In this document: positions 7,994 through 13,999 of the stretch, piece after piece
Numbering within the stretch: position 1 is the stretch's first letter
How the letters are laid out: every line of letters starts with the position of its first letter
IMG/VR virus record: IMGVR_UViG_3300027857_000022
Coordinates: 1-55,055 of that record
DNA: 55,055 nt
Origin: a virus
Direction: 5' to 3' (one strand)
Program-made: the position numbers and the translations under genes
The notes under the pieces: model-generated
The model's input: the letters and a program-made list of their open reading frames with translations, nothing else
Database searches by the model: none
Told to the model about the DNA's origin: nothing

Positions 7994-8042
7994 ATTATAC
8001 CGTAATGGTGACAATTTTGTCATCACAGGAAAATTACGGTAT
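7994..8042 (-). promoter_or_regulatory. main leftward promoter with nested dyads
   Basis: Leftward promoter: -35 ATGACA (8018-8023 on the complement), 18-base spacer, -10 TATAAT (7994-7999). It is covered by two nested palindromes: outer arms ATACCGTAAT (7997-8006) and ATTACGGTAT (8033-8042), and inner TGACAATTTTGTCA (8009-8022). The inner dyad overlaps the -35 and the outer arm overlaps the -10, so a repressor bound here would block transcription of the 8-0 kb operon. Confidence 0.75.
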
Positions 8043-8306
8043 TTATGGATATCGAGTTAGCTCAGACGTACGGAGAAGCGGAGTTAGGCAGAAGAGGGTG
8101 GATCAGAATCTCGTAAGGTCGTGCGGACATGTTGTGTGGGTACTGCTCTGTTCATGTGATAATCCCCCTAGTTTCTTTGGCTGTGCGGAGTTTCGTGCAA
8201 TAGCCATTTTTCTTAATTATGCATTATTGCAAGAATATTCTTTGGGGGGTAGTTGTAGAGAAATGGTAATGATATGGTTGTAATTTTGAAAAAGGCATGA
8301 AGAAAT
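8043..8306. other. non-coding gap upstream of leftward promoter
   Basis: About 260 bases without a convincing gene. The frame open across it on the plus strand has no ribosome site and runs into the LuxR-type gene antisense. The middle is G-rich on the plus strand. I see no clear repeat beyond the dyads described at 7994-8042. It could hold regulatory sites or a small RNA that I cannot define. Confidence 0.4.
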
Positions 8307-8330
8307 GCACAGACCTTGTTTGGCCTGCGC
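8307..8330 (-). terminator. terminator after XRE repressor gene
   Basis: About 10 bases past the repressor stop, the complement strand reads GCGCAGGCC, a six-base loop, then GGTCTGTGC, a nine-pair stem with two G-U pairs. It is followed by ATTTCTTC and then CCTTTTTC. The T-rich tail is imperfect, so the terminator is plausible rather than certain. Confidence 0.45.
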
Positions 8331-8340
8331 AACAGTTGAC

Positions 8341-8550
8341 TTATATCTTTCTGAAAATGTCTTCTGGCTCTATCTCAAAGGCGTTTGCTAGCTTTTCTAG
8401 TGTCTCAGGTTTGGGCCAACGGAGCCCATGCTCTAGTTGTTGAATGTATCGCGGTGAAAGATCTGCCTCAGCAGCCAATCTTTCTTGTGTCCACTCCCTG
8501 TCTTTTCGGAGTTGTACTATTCGTAATCCTAGTGACCTCGGTAATGACAC
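8341..8550 (-). CDS. XRE-family HTH repressor
   Basis: A 69-residue Cro/CI-type protein. LGLRIVQLRKDREWTQERLAAEADLSPRYIQQLEHGLRWPKPETLEKLANAFEIEPEDIF is a full five-helix XRE fold with WTQERLA and SPRYIQQLE as the HTH. It starts at GTG (8548-8550) after TAGGA. It lacks a dimerisation or protease domain, so it resembles short repressors of Bacillus-type phages. It is divergent from the rightward gene at 8665, the classic lysis-lysogeny switch layout, and is the best candidate immunity repressor in the genome. Confidence 0.88.
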   Translation of the reverse strand: MSLPRSLGLRIVQLRKDREWTQERLAAEADLSPRYIQQLEHGLRWPKPETLEKLANAFEIEPEDIFRKI

Positions 8551-8602
8551 TGACCATGTCCTACATTATTTTGCAGGGATTGTAGCCTTGTTACAGAGCT
8601 TA

Positions 8603-8631
8603 GAACACGTGCAGATTGTTCGTGCTATAAT
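8603..8631 (+). promoter_or_regulatory. rightward promoter in repressor intergenic region
   Basis: A perfect -10 TATAAT at 8626-8631 with a poor -35 (GAACAC, 8603-8608, 17-base spacer), about 34 bases before the GTG of the small rightward gene. The weak -35 suggests a need for activation. CACGTG occurs twice nearby, around 8606 and 8662. Confidence 0.45.
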
Positions 8632-8664
8632 AGAGAGATAGATATTTGTGGAAGGAAATTGCAC

Positions 8665-8886
8665 GTGAATCAAAGTGAAATCGCTATTATCTGCACATCG
8701 ATTGAGCGAGAGTACGAAGCGGCGTGGCGGGCACTCTACGAGTATACCGAGGTAGCAGCTCATCAGGTCATCAATGCGAAGTACGAGCGGATGGGGGAAC
8801 TGATGGAGAATCTCAGCTGTCATGTGGGGAAGGAAGAGGCTGCGAAGATCCTGCTGCGGACAATGGAAAAGGCCCCAGAGCATTGA
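8665..8886 (+). CDS. small helical protein opposite repressor
   Basis: A 73-residue acidic, all-helical protein (SIEREYEAAWRALYEYTEVAAHQVINAKYERMGELMENL). GTG at 8665 is preferred because GGAAGGAA lies seven bases upstream; the TTG at 8659 is too close to that site. It has no recognised family. Being the first gene transcribed away from the XRE repressor, it stands where a Cro-like or antirepressor protein would be, but it has no HTH, so a protein-protein antirepressor is one possibility. Confidence 0.55.
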   Translation: MNQSEIAIICTSIEREYEAAWRALYEYTEVAAHQVINAKYERMGELMENLSCHVGKEEAAKILLRTMEKAPEH

Positions 8887-8898
8887 AACCCTGGGGCC
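8871..8898. terminator. GC-rich hairpin at convergent gene ends
   Basis: GGCCCCAG (8871-8878) pairs with CTGGGGCC (8891-8898) across the stop of the rightward gene and just before the end of the leftward 8912-9085 gene. It has no T-run on either strand, so it is a transcription or mRNA-end block of uncertain efficiency. Confidence 0.4.
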
Positions 8899-8911
8899 TG
8901 GCGATTATCTA

Positions 8912-9085
8912 TTATCGCTTGTACCACGTTGTCATAACTCTCACGATGATATGTTCTTTCCTGCATGATCTGCACTGAAATTTCATCGTAGCGCGTACAA
9001 CGCCTTCAAAATCGAGGTGGAAGTAATGGAGGAAGCATGCAGCTTTGAGCTGACGGAGCTGCTTCCTAGTGACCACGAATCTCAT
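8912..9085 (-). CDS. small Cys-x2-Cys protein coupled to bet
   Basis: A 57-residue protein whose ATG overlaps the stop of the bet gene (ATGA at 9082-9085). It begins MRFVVTRKQLRQLKAACFLHYF and has FQCRSCRKEHIIVRV near residue 37, a Cys-x2-Cys followed by His, and ends WYKR. The tight coupling and basic character support a real gene despite its size. A role with the annealing protein (nuclease partner or DNA binding) would be a guess. A 9031-9067 inverted repeat (GGAAGC and GCTTCC arms) lies inside it. Confidence 0.55.
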   Translation of the reverse strand: MRFVVTRKQLRQLKAACFLHYFHLDFEGVVRATMKFQCRSCRKEHIIVRVMTTWYKR

Positions 9086-9864
9086 GACGCCTCCGCCATT
9101 TCTACGTGCTCAATTTCTTGTTCGAGAGCCCACAACTGGCCCTCATCCAAGCTGATGAGATCATCGGCCTCCAGATCTAGCTCAAGGGCTGCGGAGATGT
9201 ACTCTACCATCTCCTGTTTGTTGGCGTAGAGCCCCTTGGCACGCCCCGCCTTGAAGAGCTGGTTCAGGCGTGCCTTCTTCTTGTCGGCTTCAGTTGCCTC
9301 GTGGATTTCTACCACGGGCATGCTTACATGGTCAGCTTGTTGCATCTCTTCGTTGGTGTAAATCCCGCTCATCTCAGCAGGAAAGGCACGTCTGAATGCA
9401 AGACTTTCAGCGCACTTAGCAGTCATCACATCGGGCATTTTTTGCCAAATCGTGCTGCTAGGCTGGGCATAGCTGGTATAGCGTGCAACGCCCCAAACAG
9501 GCTGCTCAAAATCCTTGCGCAAGATGCCAATGCGTGCCGCTGCTGGTGGCTCGGGCTTCAACCACACGTCAACCCATTCACCGTCAAGCCCACACCACTG
9601 AGGACCGATCTGGCCAGCATATAAGCCTGTTCTCTCTGCCATGAGCCTAAAGCCGTCAATGCTCGTTTGCACAACCATTTGGCCCCCACGCACAACAGCG
9701 TAAATCTGCCTTGCCATGGGATTGAGACGATAATGCTTGCACACTTCGATGAAAAGCAGAAATTGTTCTGGTGTTGTGCCTTTTGCAACGGTCTTACGAA
9801 TAAGTTCTAATTGCTCGTTATCAAACTGCTGCCGTGGGACTAATGTCCTGATGTTATTCTCCAT
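9082..9864 (-). CDS. bet: Bet/RecT-family ssDNA annealing protein
   Basis: A 260-residue single-strand annealing recombinase. VAKGTTPEQFLLFIEVCKHYRLNPMARQIYAVVRGGQMVVQTSIDGFRLMAERTGLYAGQ is the hallmark Bet block, and a later TAKCAESLAFRRAFP is also family-typical. The C-terminal 80 residues are acidic and helical, probably the SSB-contact region. GGAGTATAGCAT precedes the ATG. No exonuclease partner is evident in the window, so it may use a host nuclease. RusA at 371-808 may resolve the products. Confidence 0.93.
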   Translation of the reverse strand: MENNIRTLVPRQQFDNEQLELIRKTVAKGTTPEQFLLFIEVCKHYRLNPMARQIYAVVRGGQMVVQTSIDGFRLMAERTGLYAGQIGPQWCGLDGEWVDVWLKPEPPAAARIGILRKDFEQPVWGVARYTSYAQPSSTIWQKMPDVMTAKCAESLAFRRAFPAEMSGIYTNEEMQQADHVSMPVVEIHEATEADKKKARLNQLFKAGRAKGLYANKQEMVEYISAALELDLEADDLISLDEGQLWALEQEIEHVEMAEAS

Positions 9865-9902
9865 ATGCTATACTCCTTGTCCTACTGTGTTATTATTCTA
9901 TC

Positions 9903-9973
9903 GGGACTGGCCTTCGACAACCAGTCCCTTCCATCCCAGGGGAAGGCTTATTCCGACTACTTTAGGCCTTCCC
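9903..9973 (-). promoter_or_regulatory. two-hairpin leader before bet
   Basis: Two perfect 8-bp stems lie in the 116-base gap before bet: GGGACTGG/CCAGTCCC (9903-9910, 9921-9928) and GGGAAGGC/GCCTTCCC (9940-9947, 9966-9973). Neither has a T-run, so they look like an mRNA leader structure or processing site rather than intrinsic terminators. Confidence 0.5.
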
Positions 9974-9980
9974 ATCCACG

Positions 9981-10190
9981 CTACCGATCCACAGGGTACA
10001 CGCCGTACACCTGTGTCGACTCATCCCAGACGACAAGTCCGCCAGGGATCTTCTCTTGCAACGCATCCGCTTCTTTCTGCAAGATACGATCAAGATCAAT
10101 AATATTCTCCAGTTCAACGATTTTGCTAGTGAAGTGTCGGCGAACACTTGAGATGATCGCCAGCTCCTCCATCATTTCTTCAATGGTCAT
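9981..10190 (-). CDS. small hypothetical protein
   Basis: A 69-residue protein starting MTIEEMMEELAIISSVRRHF, helical over its first 45 residues with heptad-like hydrophobics, then GLVVWDESTQVYGVYPVDR, a short beta segment. AGAAAGGAC precedes the ATG. I do not recognise it. It lies between the SWIM protein and bet in the same leftward operon, so a recombination accessory role is possible. Confidence 0.55.
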   Translation of the reverse strand: MTIEEMMEELAIISSVRRHFTSKIVELENIIDLDRILQKEADALQEKIPGGLVVWDESTQVYGVYPVDR

Positions 10191-10202
10191 ATTTGTCCTT
10201 TC

Positions 10203-10604
10203 TTATGAAACCCTAAGTATCGAGAATGGGCGATTCCCGTTCAACGGCGCACTCAGCATATCGCGCCGCTTCGAGATGTCTACTATCTTCGAGACAACGG
10301 GCTGTACAGGCAACTTGTCCTGCGATTGTGCAACCTTCGCAGCTGCAACCAACTTTTCGTGTCGGCACGGCTTCGTCGCAGCACAACTGCACTTCTTCTC
10401 ACCAGTCACATCTCGAACGATGTACCACATGTTCTCGCCCAAGCTTGCGGCCCTGACGGCTGTGAACTTCTCACCTTGCTTCAAGGTGACGACCGCGCCG
10501 TTCTCACCCTTGATCGTCATGTCCTTGCGGGCTGTCATCGCGACTTTGTCGGTCCTGCTATCGAAACTGAAATTGACTGCGACGTATCCTCTCGTGGTTG
10601 CCAT
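10203..10604 (-). CDS. SWIM zinc-finger protein
   Basis: A 133-residue protein. YIVRDVTGEKKCSCAATKPCRHEKLVAAAKV fits the SWIM pattern Cys-x-Cys...Cys-x-His, a zinc fold that binds DNA or protein and occurs with recombination factors. The first 65 residues form beta strands (VTLKQGEKFTAVRAA) like an SH3-type barrel. It is the first gene of the leftward recombination operon and is expressed from the divergent promoter at 10657-10685. The protein is basic near its C terminus. Confidence 0.75.
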   Translation of the reverse strand: MATTRGYVAVNFSFDSRTDKVAMTARKDMTIKGENGAVVTLKQGEKFTAVRAASLGENMWYIVRDVTGEKKCSCAATKPCRHEKLVAAAKVAQSQDKLPVQPVVSKIVDISKRRDMLSAPLNGNRPFSILRVS

Positions 10605-10656
10605 TGTCGTTGCCTCTCTCGCTGTGGTTCGCGTCCCTCGTTCTTGGGACAGTCAT

Positions 10657-10801
10657 AGTATGCCACAAAAATATTTGTCTGTCAATGGTTTTTGAGACCA
10701 ATTTTGAGCAATTTATAAAAATCAAAAATATTGGCAGGCAAATATTGACAGACAAACTTTGGTGCTGTATTCTATGAGGGGCAGGGATATTTGCCTGTGA
10801 A
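10657..10801. promoter_or_regulatory. divergent promoters with four operator copies
   Basis: Leftward promoter: -35 TTGACA (10680-10685 complement), 17-base spacer, -10 CATACT (10657-10662). Rightward promoter: -35 TTGACA (10745-10750), 17-base spacer, -10 TATTCT (10768-10773). A 12-base motif TTTGTCTGTCAA occurs at 10674-10685, inverted and exact at 10745-10756, inverted with changes at 10731-10742, and again with changes at 10790-10801. Both -35 boxes lie inside operator copies, so one bound protein would shut off both directions. Confidence 0.8.
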
Positions 10802-10834
10802 ATATCCCTCATGTTTCATGAAAGGAGGGCATAA

Positions 10835-11071
10835 ATGAAGAAGGAGTGGATAACAGCGAAAGAAGCTGCTGAAATTATCTCAGCAAATAGCGGTCGTCCC
10901 ATCATTCAGCAGTATGTCCGAGAACTAGCACAAAAGGGTAAAATCACGTATAAGCCATTTGATGGACGTACTAATGTCTACCTGCGCTCGGATGTGGAAA
11001 AGATCAAGGTTCGCATCAAGAAGGTAGCAGACAGGCCAGACCAGAAAACAAAACCAGAGGAAGCGGCTTAG
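10835..11071 (+). CDS. HTH protein A, likely autoregulator
   Basis: A 78-residue protein with WITAKEAAEIISANSGRPIIQQYVRELAQKGKITYKPFDGRTNVYLRSDVEKIKVR, a MerR/excisionase-type winged helix with a wing-like FDGRTNVYL turn, and a basic tail. It is a distant paralog of HTH protein B at 19834-20103 (shared EW-TA-EAA, SG, Y-L, GR, DV-KV positions). AAAGGAGGG precedes the ATG. It is transcribed from an operator-studded promoter and lies before the initiator-like gene and its iterons, so it probably controls that module and itself. Confidence 0.8.
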   Translation: MKKEWITAKEAAEIISANSGRPIIQQYVRELAQKGKITYKPFDGRTNVYLRSDVEKIKVRIKKVADRPDQKTKPEEAA

Positions 11072-11074
11072 GCC

Positions 11075-11149
11075 GAACACGCGGTACTTGCCCTTGTTGA
11101 GGACCCTAGGAAAGTTTATCGACACGGTTAGCCACCGCGTGTTCTCAAC
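11075..11149 (+). ncRNA. structured RNA element, possible pseudoknot
   Basis: Directly after the HTH A stop, GAACACGCGGT (11075-11085) pairs perfectly with ACCGCGTGTTC (11134-11144), an 11-bp stem around a 48-base loop. Within the loop, GTTGAG (11096-11101) can pair with TCAAC just 3' of the stem, which would make an H-type pseudoknot. It ends about 35 bases before the initiator-like gene, so it could be a leader that controls its translation. A separate small RNA is also possible. Confidence 0.45.
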
Positions 11150-11184
11150 CCTGTAGCCTTAGTATAACATGGGGAATTTTTACG

Positions 11185-11568
11185 ATGGCAGACGAGGAAG
11201 TATTCCCGGGTTTCTGGCATCCTAACAACAATGAAGGATTTTCCAAATTGCCACATGAACTGATAGACCGTCTCAATAAGATTGAAAGCCTCTCAGAGCT
11301 AAAAATCATCCTGTACATCATGCGCCACACGTGGGGATTCCAGGAATTTGAGAGAGGCAAAAAAATCACTACAGATGAGTTCATGCATGGCAGAAAGAAA
11401 GCAGATGGTACTCGCATGGATAATGGAACCGGACTTAGTGACTGGGGCGTTAAGGATGGTATTGCTAAAGCTCTGAAGCATGGGTATGTTCTTTGCGAGA
11501 TAGATAACCGCGACAAGGGCCGCATTAGGAAGTACTATAAGATCAATATCTACGTTGATCCTCAGTAA
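11185..11568 (+). CDS. stand-alone initiator DNA-binding domain
   Basis: A 127-residue homolog of the N-terminal domain of the initiator at 2392-3465. Shared stretches include LSELK, YIMRHTWGFQEFE versus YVLRHTWGYHEYG, DEFMHGRKKADGTRMDNGTGL versus DEFMHGRKRADGTRMDKGTGL, and VKDGI-KA--HGY-LCE. It has no C-terminal DnaB-recruiting part. GGGGAA precedes the ATG. Five iterons start five bases after the stop. It may bind them as a repressor, a copy-number control or a second-origin factor, or compete with the full initiator. Confidence 0.85.
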   Translation: MADEEVFPGFWHPNNNEGFSKLPHELIDRLNKIESLSELKIILYIMRHTWGFQEFERGKKITTDEFMHGRKKADGTRMDNGTGLSDWGVKDGIAKALKHGYVLCEIDNRDKGRIRKYYKINIYVDPQ

Positions 11569-11572
11569 GTTA

Positions 11573-11678
11573 GATGGGAGAAATTCTCCCATCTGGTAGG
11601 AGATCTGCTCTCATCAGTCAGAGATTTACTCTCATCACATAGAGCAGATCTCCTATCGATCAGAGAAAGAAACTCATA
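11573..11678. repeat. second iteron array
   Basis: Five tandem units begin at 11573, 11595, 11616, 11637 and 11658, a regular 21-22 bp period. The first is a perfect palindrome (GATGGGAG, AAATT, CTCCCATC); later ones follow G-T-GGAGA...CTCTCATC with more divergence. The last unit begins GATCAGAGAAAG, identical to the sequence after the first array, and a purine-rich tract (AGAAAGAAA, GGAAAGAAACGAG) follows. The match in period, order and flanking tract to 3009-3105 is direct. Confidence 0.8.
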
Positions 11679-11767
11679 TAGAAAGAAACCTGAAGGAAAG
11701 AAACGAGTGAGAGAAGCCGCATTCGCGTTCCTCGCTCTCGCTCGCCCGCATTCGCCCACTCACTCTT

Positions 11768-11956
11768 TCACTCCTTATGTTCTCCATACACTTGCAAGCT
11801 GAACTTCTGCATGAATCTCCCAAGATGCTGCATCATAGCATCGCGGCTCTCTGATGGTCGCTCTAATTCGAGTTGTGCCAAGGTATCAATGAGAGCCTTC
11901 ATAACAACTTCTGCCTCTTCTGAAGAAACGATGAAGTCTATATGCTTATCTTGCAC
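11768..11956 (-). CDS. small hypothetical protein
   Basis: A 62-residue helical protein (SSEEAEVVMKALIDTLAQLELERP...AMMQHLGRFMQKFSLQV) with a GTG start (11954-11956) placed five bases after AGGAGG. It is the last gene of a short leftward operon. No family is recognised; the helical repeat suggests a protein-protein contact role. Beyond its stop lies a repeat-rich segment with two copies of CCGCATTCGC and then the second iteron array. Confidence 0.6.
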   Translation of the reverse strand: MQDKHIDFIVSSEEAEVVMKALIDTLAQLELERPSESRDAMMQHLGRFMQKFSLQVYGEHKE

Positions 11957-12117
11957 TGTTTCCTCCTCATTTTCTCAGTGTGAATAGAGTGGCCTGTAAT
12001 TGCCGCCATGGTCTGAACAGCTGCCAGATCTACCACCCGATTTCGAGAATGTATCATCGTTGCATTCCTCTTGTTGGGATCATAGGGCGGTTGTGGCCCG
12101 TTCGGATACTGGTTCAT
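11938..12117 (-). CDS. small hypothetical protein
   Basis: A 59-residue protein starting MNQYPNGPQPPYDPNKRN, a Pro/Asn-rich head, then a helical part (NRVVDLAAVQTMAAITGHSIHTEKMRRKQCK). The frame is open up to 12192, but the ATG at 12117 is the most sensible start; AAAGGG lies upstream at a long spacing. It overlaps the next gene by 19 bases, and its 3' end encodes that gene's ribosome site. The function is unknown. Confidence 0.45.
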   Translation of the reverse strand: MNQYPNGPQPPYDPNKRNATMIHSRNRVVDLAAVQTMAAITGHSIHTEKMRRKQCKISI

Positions 12118-12203
12118 TTGTGTCAAAATACCCTTTCTTTGTGCAAAGAGACTAGACGTGCAGAGTTGCAAATATGCACTATATATACGCATATATAGCT
12201 CAA

Positions 12204-12512
12204 TTATACCAAGGGCATAGGCGTTGGGGTAGCAGGCGGATAAGTCGGCGTTGGCTTAGGCCTCGTGGTAGGTGTTGGAGTAAGCGGACTGTGGGAGAAG
12301 TGGCTCACTGCAGGATGGAAACTCCCCTGCGAATGCAGCCGACTTCCCGTGATGCTCTCTCCAATACCATTCGGATTTGAGCTACCCTTCTTGCTTGCAC
12401 GCAATGATTTGACGAATGCAGGCCTGGGTGCTTGCGCCTGGCTCGTTGCGACGAAATAGGCCGCAGGCACAAGAAAAGCAAATAACGAGAGTAGAACAAT
12501 TATTCGTTTCAA
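12204..12512 (-). CDS. exported Pro/Thr-rich protein
   Basis: A 102-residue protein with a signal peptide: MKRIIVLLSLFAFLVPAAYF followed by VATSQAQA, a likely cleavage site after AQA, then a basic segment (RPAFVKSLRASKKG) and a C-terminal tail of Thr-Pro repeats (PTPTTRPKPTPTYPP). The start is a TTG (12510-12512) eight bases after AAGGAG; the ATG further upstream has no site. It is probably secreted or surface-bound, and Pro/Thr tails are typical of wall-spanning linkers. Expressed leftward away from the repressed cluster, it could be a lysogenic-conversion gene. Confidence 0.65.
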   Translation of the reverse strand: MKRIIVLLSLFAFLVPAAYFVATSQAQAPRPAFVKSLRASKKGSSNPNGIGESITGSRLHSQGSFHPAVSHFSHSPLTPTPTTRPKPTPTYPPATPTPMPLV

Positions 12513-12648
12513 AACAATTCTCCTTGTTTCAAGATGGTAATGCAAATATTGCACATGAATCAGAACGAGTGAATGAGGCGATGATAACAGACGGGCATAA
12601 CGAGTTTTACGAGTTTGCGAAAACTGATCAAAATTGGTCGAAAACCCC

Positions 12649-12678
12649 TTGACAATGCGACGCAGAAAGTCGTATAAT
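12649..12678 (+). promoter_or_regulatory. rightward promoter P1
   Basis: -35 TTGACA (12649-12654), 18-base spacer, -10 TATAAT (12673-12678), both perfect. The AAGTCGTATAAT end and an upstream AAAATTGGTCGAAAAC are shared with P2 and P3, but here only half of the GACTTATAAGTC dyad is present. It serves the genes at 12717-13410. Confidence 0.85.
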
Positions 12679-12716
12679 ATCTATAGATGATAGAATTACT
12701 TGAAAGGACGAGGAAG

Positions 12717-13148
12717 ATGAATATTTCTGAACTGAGCGAGCATAATGGAGTCGAGACTTATTTCCACGTCACCACAGCGTGGAATTGCAATGAGATTGCC
12801 AGACATGCTCTTGAATCCGGCAAAGTTGAGCTAATTGGGCGTCCGATGGGAGATCACGAAGAGATCCGTCGCGGGGCTGAATGGTCGGAATATTCAAGCT
12901 GGTCTGAAGGCGTTGCGTACGCCACGGATTTCTACAATCGTGATAACTGTTGGGAATATGCGGGTCAGGATCGGCATACGGGTGCCATGTTCGTGTTGGG
13001 ATGGAATGGTGCTGATAAGGAAGCAGAAGATGAGGGTGGCGAGTATGTTGTTCCTCTGGACGGCTACGACGTGATAGCCGTCGTGACCCTGGATGAGGAT
13101 GATCAAGAGATTGTTCAGAATCCGATGGAGTGGGCAATTGGCAGATAG
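12717..13148 (+). CDS. hypothetical protein, ADP-ribosyltransferase-like features
   Basis: A 143-residue acidic protein. ETYFHVTTAWNCNEIARHALESGKVEL early and SSWSEGVAYATDFYNRDN in the middle resemble the His-x-Thr-Thr strand and the GVxxATD segment of ADP-ribosyltransferase or Tpt1-like folds. A convincing catalytic glutamate could not be assigned, so this is a weak fold guess. The ATG at 12717 is preferred because the ATG at 12687 falls at the transcription start predicted from P1. AAAGGACGAGG precedes it. Confidence 0.5.
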   Translation: MNISELSEHNGVETYFHVTTAWNCNEIARHALESGKVELIGRPMGDHEEIRRGAEWSEYSSWSEGVAYATDFYNRDNCWEYAGQDRHTGAMFVLGWNGADKEAEDEGGEYVVPLDGYDVIAVVTLDEDDQEIVQNPMEWAIGR

Positions 13149-13410
13149 CGAGTATCAGTCGGCAGAGCGGGTGCTGAGTCTGCTGCTCTATCTCCTTCAA
13201 AAGCAGCAGGGAGCAACACGTGAGGAAGTCTATCAGCATGTGCCATCCTATCGGCAAGCTCCCTCTGAGTCGGCTCAGCGTAGGATGTTTGAGCGCGATG
13301 TCAAGCAGATTGAGCAGGTCGGGTTCAAAGTTGAGCGCCAACGGGGTGGTCCGAGCTTGGTAGTGAGGCAGAATGCCAAGCACGCAATTTACAAAGTCTC
13401 AATGCCGTAG
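13138..13410 (+). CDS. winged-helix protein, WYL-regulator N-terminus-like
   Basis: A 90-residue protein. RVLSLLLYLLQKQQGATREEVYQHVPSYRQAPSESAQRRMFERDVKQIEQVGFKVERQRGG resembles the DeoR/HTH_11 winged helix that starts PafB-type WYL regulators (a layer of helices, then FERDVKQIEQ as the family's RDLKxLRxxG). It has no WYL domain. TTG at 13138 follows GGAGTGGG and overlaps the previous gene by 11 bases. It is a DNA-binding regulator of unknown target, followed directly by a strong terminator. Confidence 0.65.
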   Translation: MADSEYQSAERVLSLLLYLLQKQQGATREEVYQHVPSYRQAPSESAQRRMFERDVKQIEQVGFKVERQRGGPSLVVRQNAKHAIYKVSMP

Positions 13411-13438
13411 AGCTGCTAGGAGATAGCAGCTCTTTTTT
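13410..13438 (+). terminator. intrinsic terminator
   Basis: GAGCTGCTA, loop GGAGA, TAGCAGCTC, then TTTTTTG. A perfect 9-bp stem with a six-T tail, overlapping the stop of the winged-helix gene and ending the P1 transcript. Confidence 0.95.
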
Positions 13439-13518
13439 GTGCGCTACAATGGCGCAGAACAGGCATTTGCGACTTTCTAGCAAATCTAAAAATTGGTCAA
13501 AAATCAATGCAAAAGGTA

Positions 13519-13547
13519 TTGACAAACAGACTTATAAGTCGTATAAT
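13519..13547 (+). promoter_or_regulatory. rightward promoter P2 with internal dyad
   Basis: -35 TTGACA (13519-13524), 17-base spacer, -10 TATAAT (13542-13547). The spacer holds the perfect palindrome GACTTATAAGTC (13529-13540), an operator in the middle of the promoter. From the -35 onward the sequence is identical to P3. Confidence 0.9.
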
Positions 13548-13600
13548 AAAGATAGTTAAGCGATGGGCTTACACAGAAGTTCAAAAACAAGGAGAAAACA

Positions 13601-13999
13601 ATGGCAACCAATCTTCAACTCCCAGAAGGATACACAGTTCGCAAAGTCGGCAATGTTCTCAAGGTCGTCCCGATGAGAAAGGTTGCCATTGTGAAGAAGA
13701 AAGCAATGCCCAAGAAGATCGAAGTGTCAATTCATCCGTTCGGCTCATATCGTGAGCAGTTATGGATTGGGAAAGTCGTTAATGGGGAATTCGTCAAAGA
13801 GTCCCCTCTCTATAAGGAAGTTCAGGCAGGAAAGATAGTTGCCAAGAAAACATACACTGGGAAGTTTGGAAAACCCTCCACATCGGAGGACTGGGAGATT
13901 ACCATCCCAGATGGTTTTCCGATGGCTCTTGCCAAAAGTCGTCTGTCTGATACCAGCTTTGTCCGAAGAGATACAGAATACGAGGTGTTGTGTGGGTAA
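13601..13999 (+). CDS. hypothetical basic protein
   Basis: A 132-residue Lys-rich protein (KVVPMRKVAIVKKKAMPKKIEVSIH) followed by a beta-rich half (EQLWIGKVVNGEFVKESPLYKEVQAGKIVAKKTYTGKFG). No family is recognised. AAGGAGAAAACA precedes the ATG. It is the first gene read from P2, and its stop overlaps the start of the next gene. Nucleic-acid binding is likely from charge only. Confidence 0.6.
   Translation: MATNLQLPEGYTVRKVGNVLKVVPMRKVAIVKKKAMPKKIEVSIHPFGSYREQLWIGKVVNGEFVKESPLYKEVQAGKIVAKKTYTGKFGKPSTSEDWEITIPDGFPMALAKSRLSDTSFVRRDTEYEVLCG

Noticed and set aside
7912-8283. Plus-strand 123-codon frame upstream of the XRE gene
   Set aside because: No ribosome site, runs over the leftward promoter dyads and antisense to the LuxR-type start.
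11573-11593. Rho-independent terminator after the initiator-like gene
   Set aside because: A strong stem but no T-run, and the same unit recurs four more times, so it is read as the first iteron.
11573-11678. CRISPR-like short direct repeats
   Set aside because: Units are tandem, palindromic and 21-22 bp with no unique spacers; they match the initiator iterons instead.
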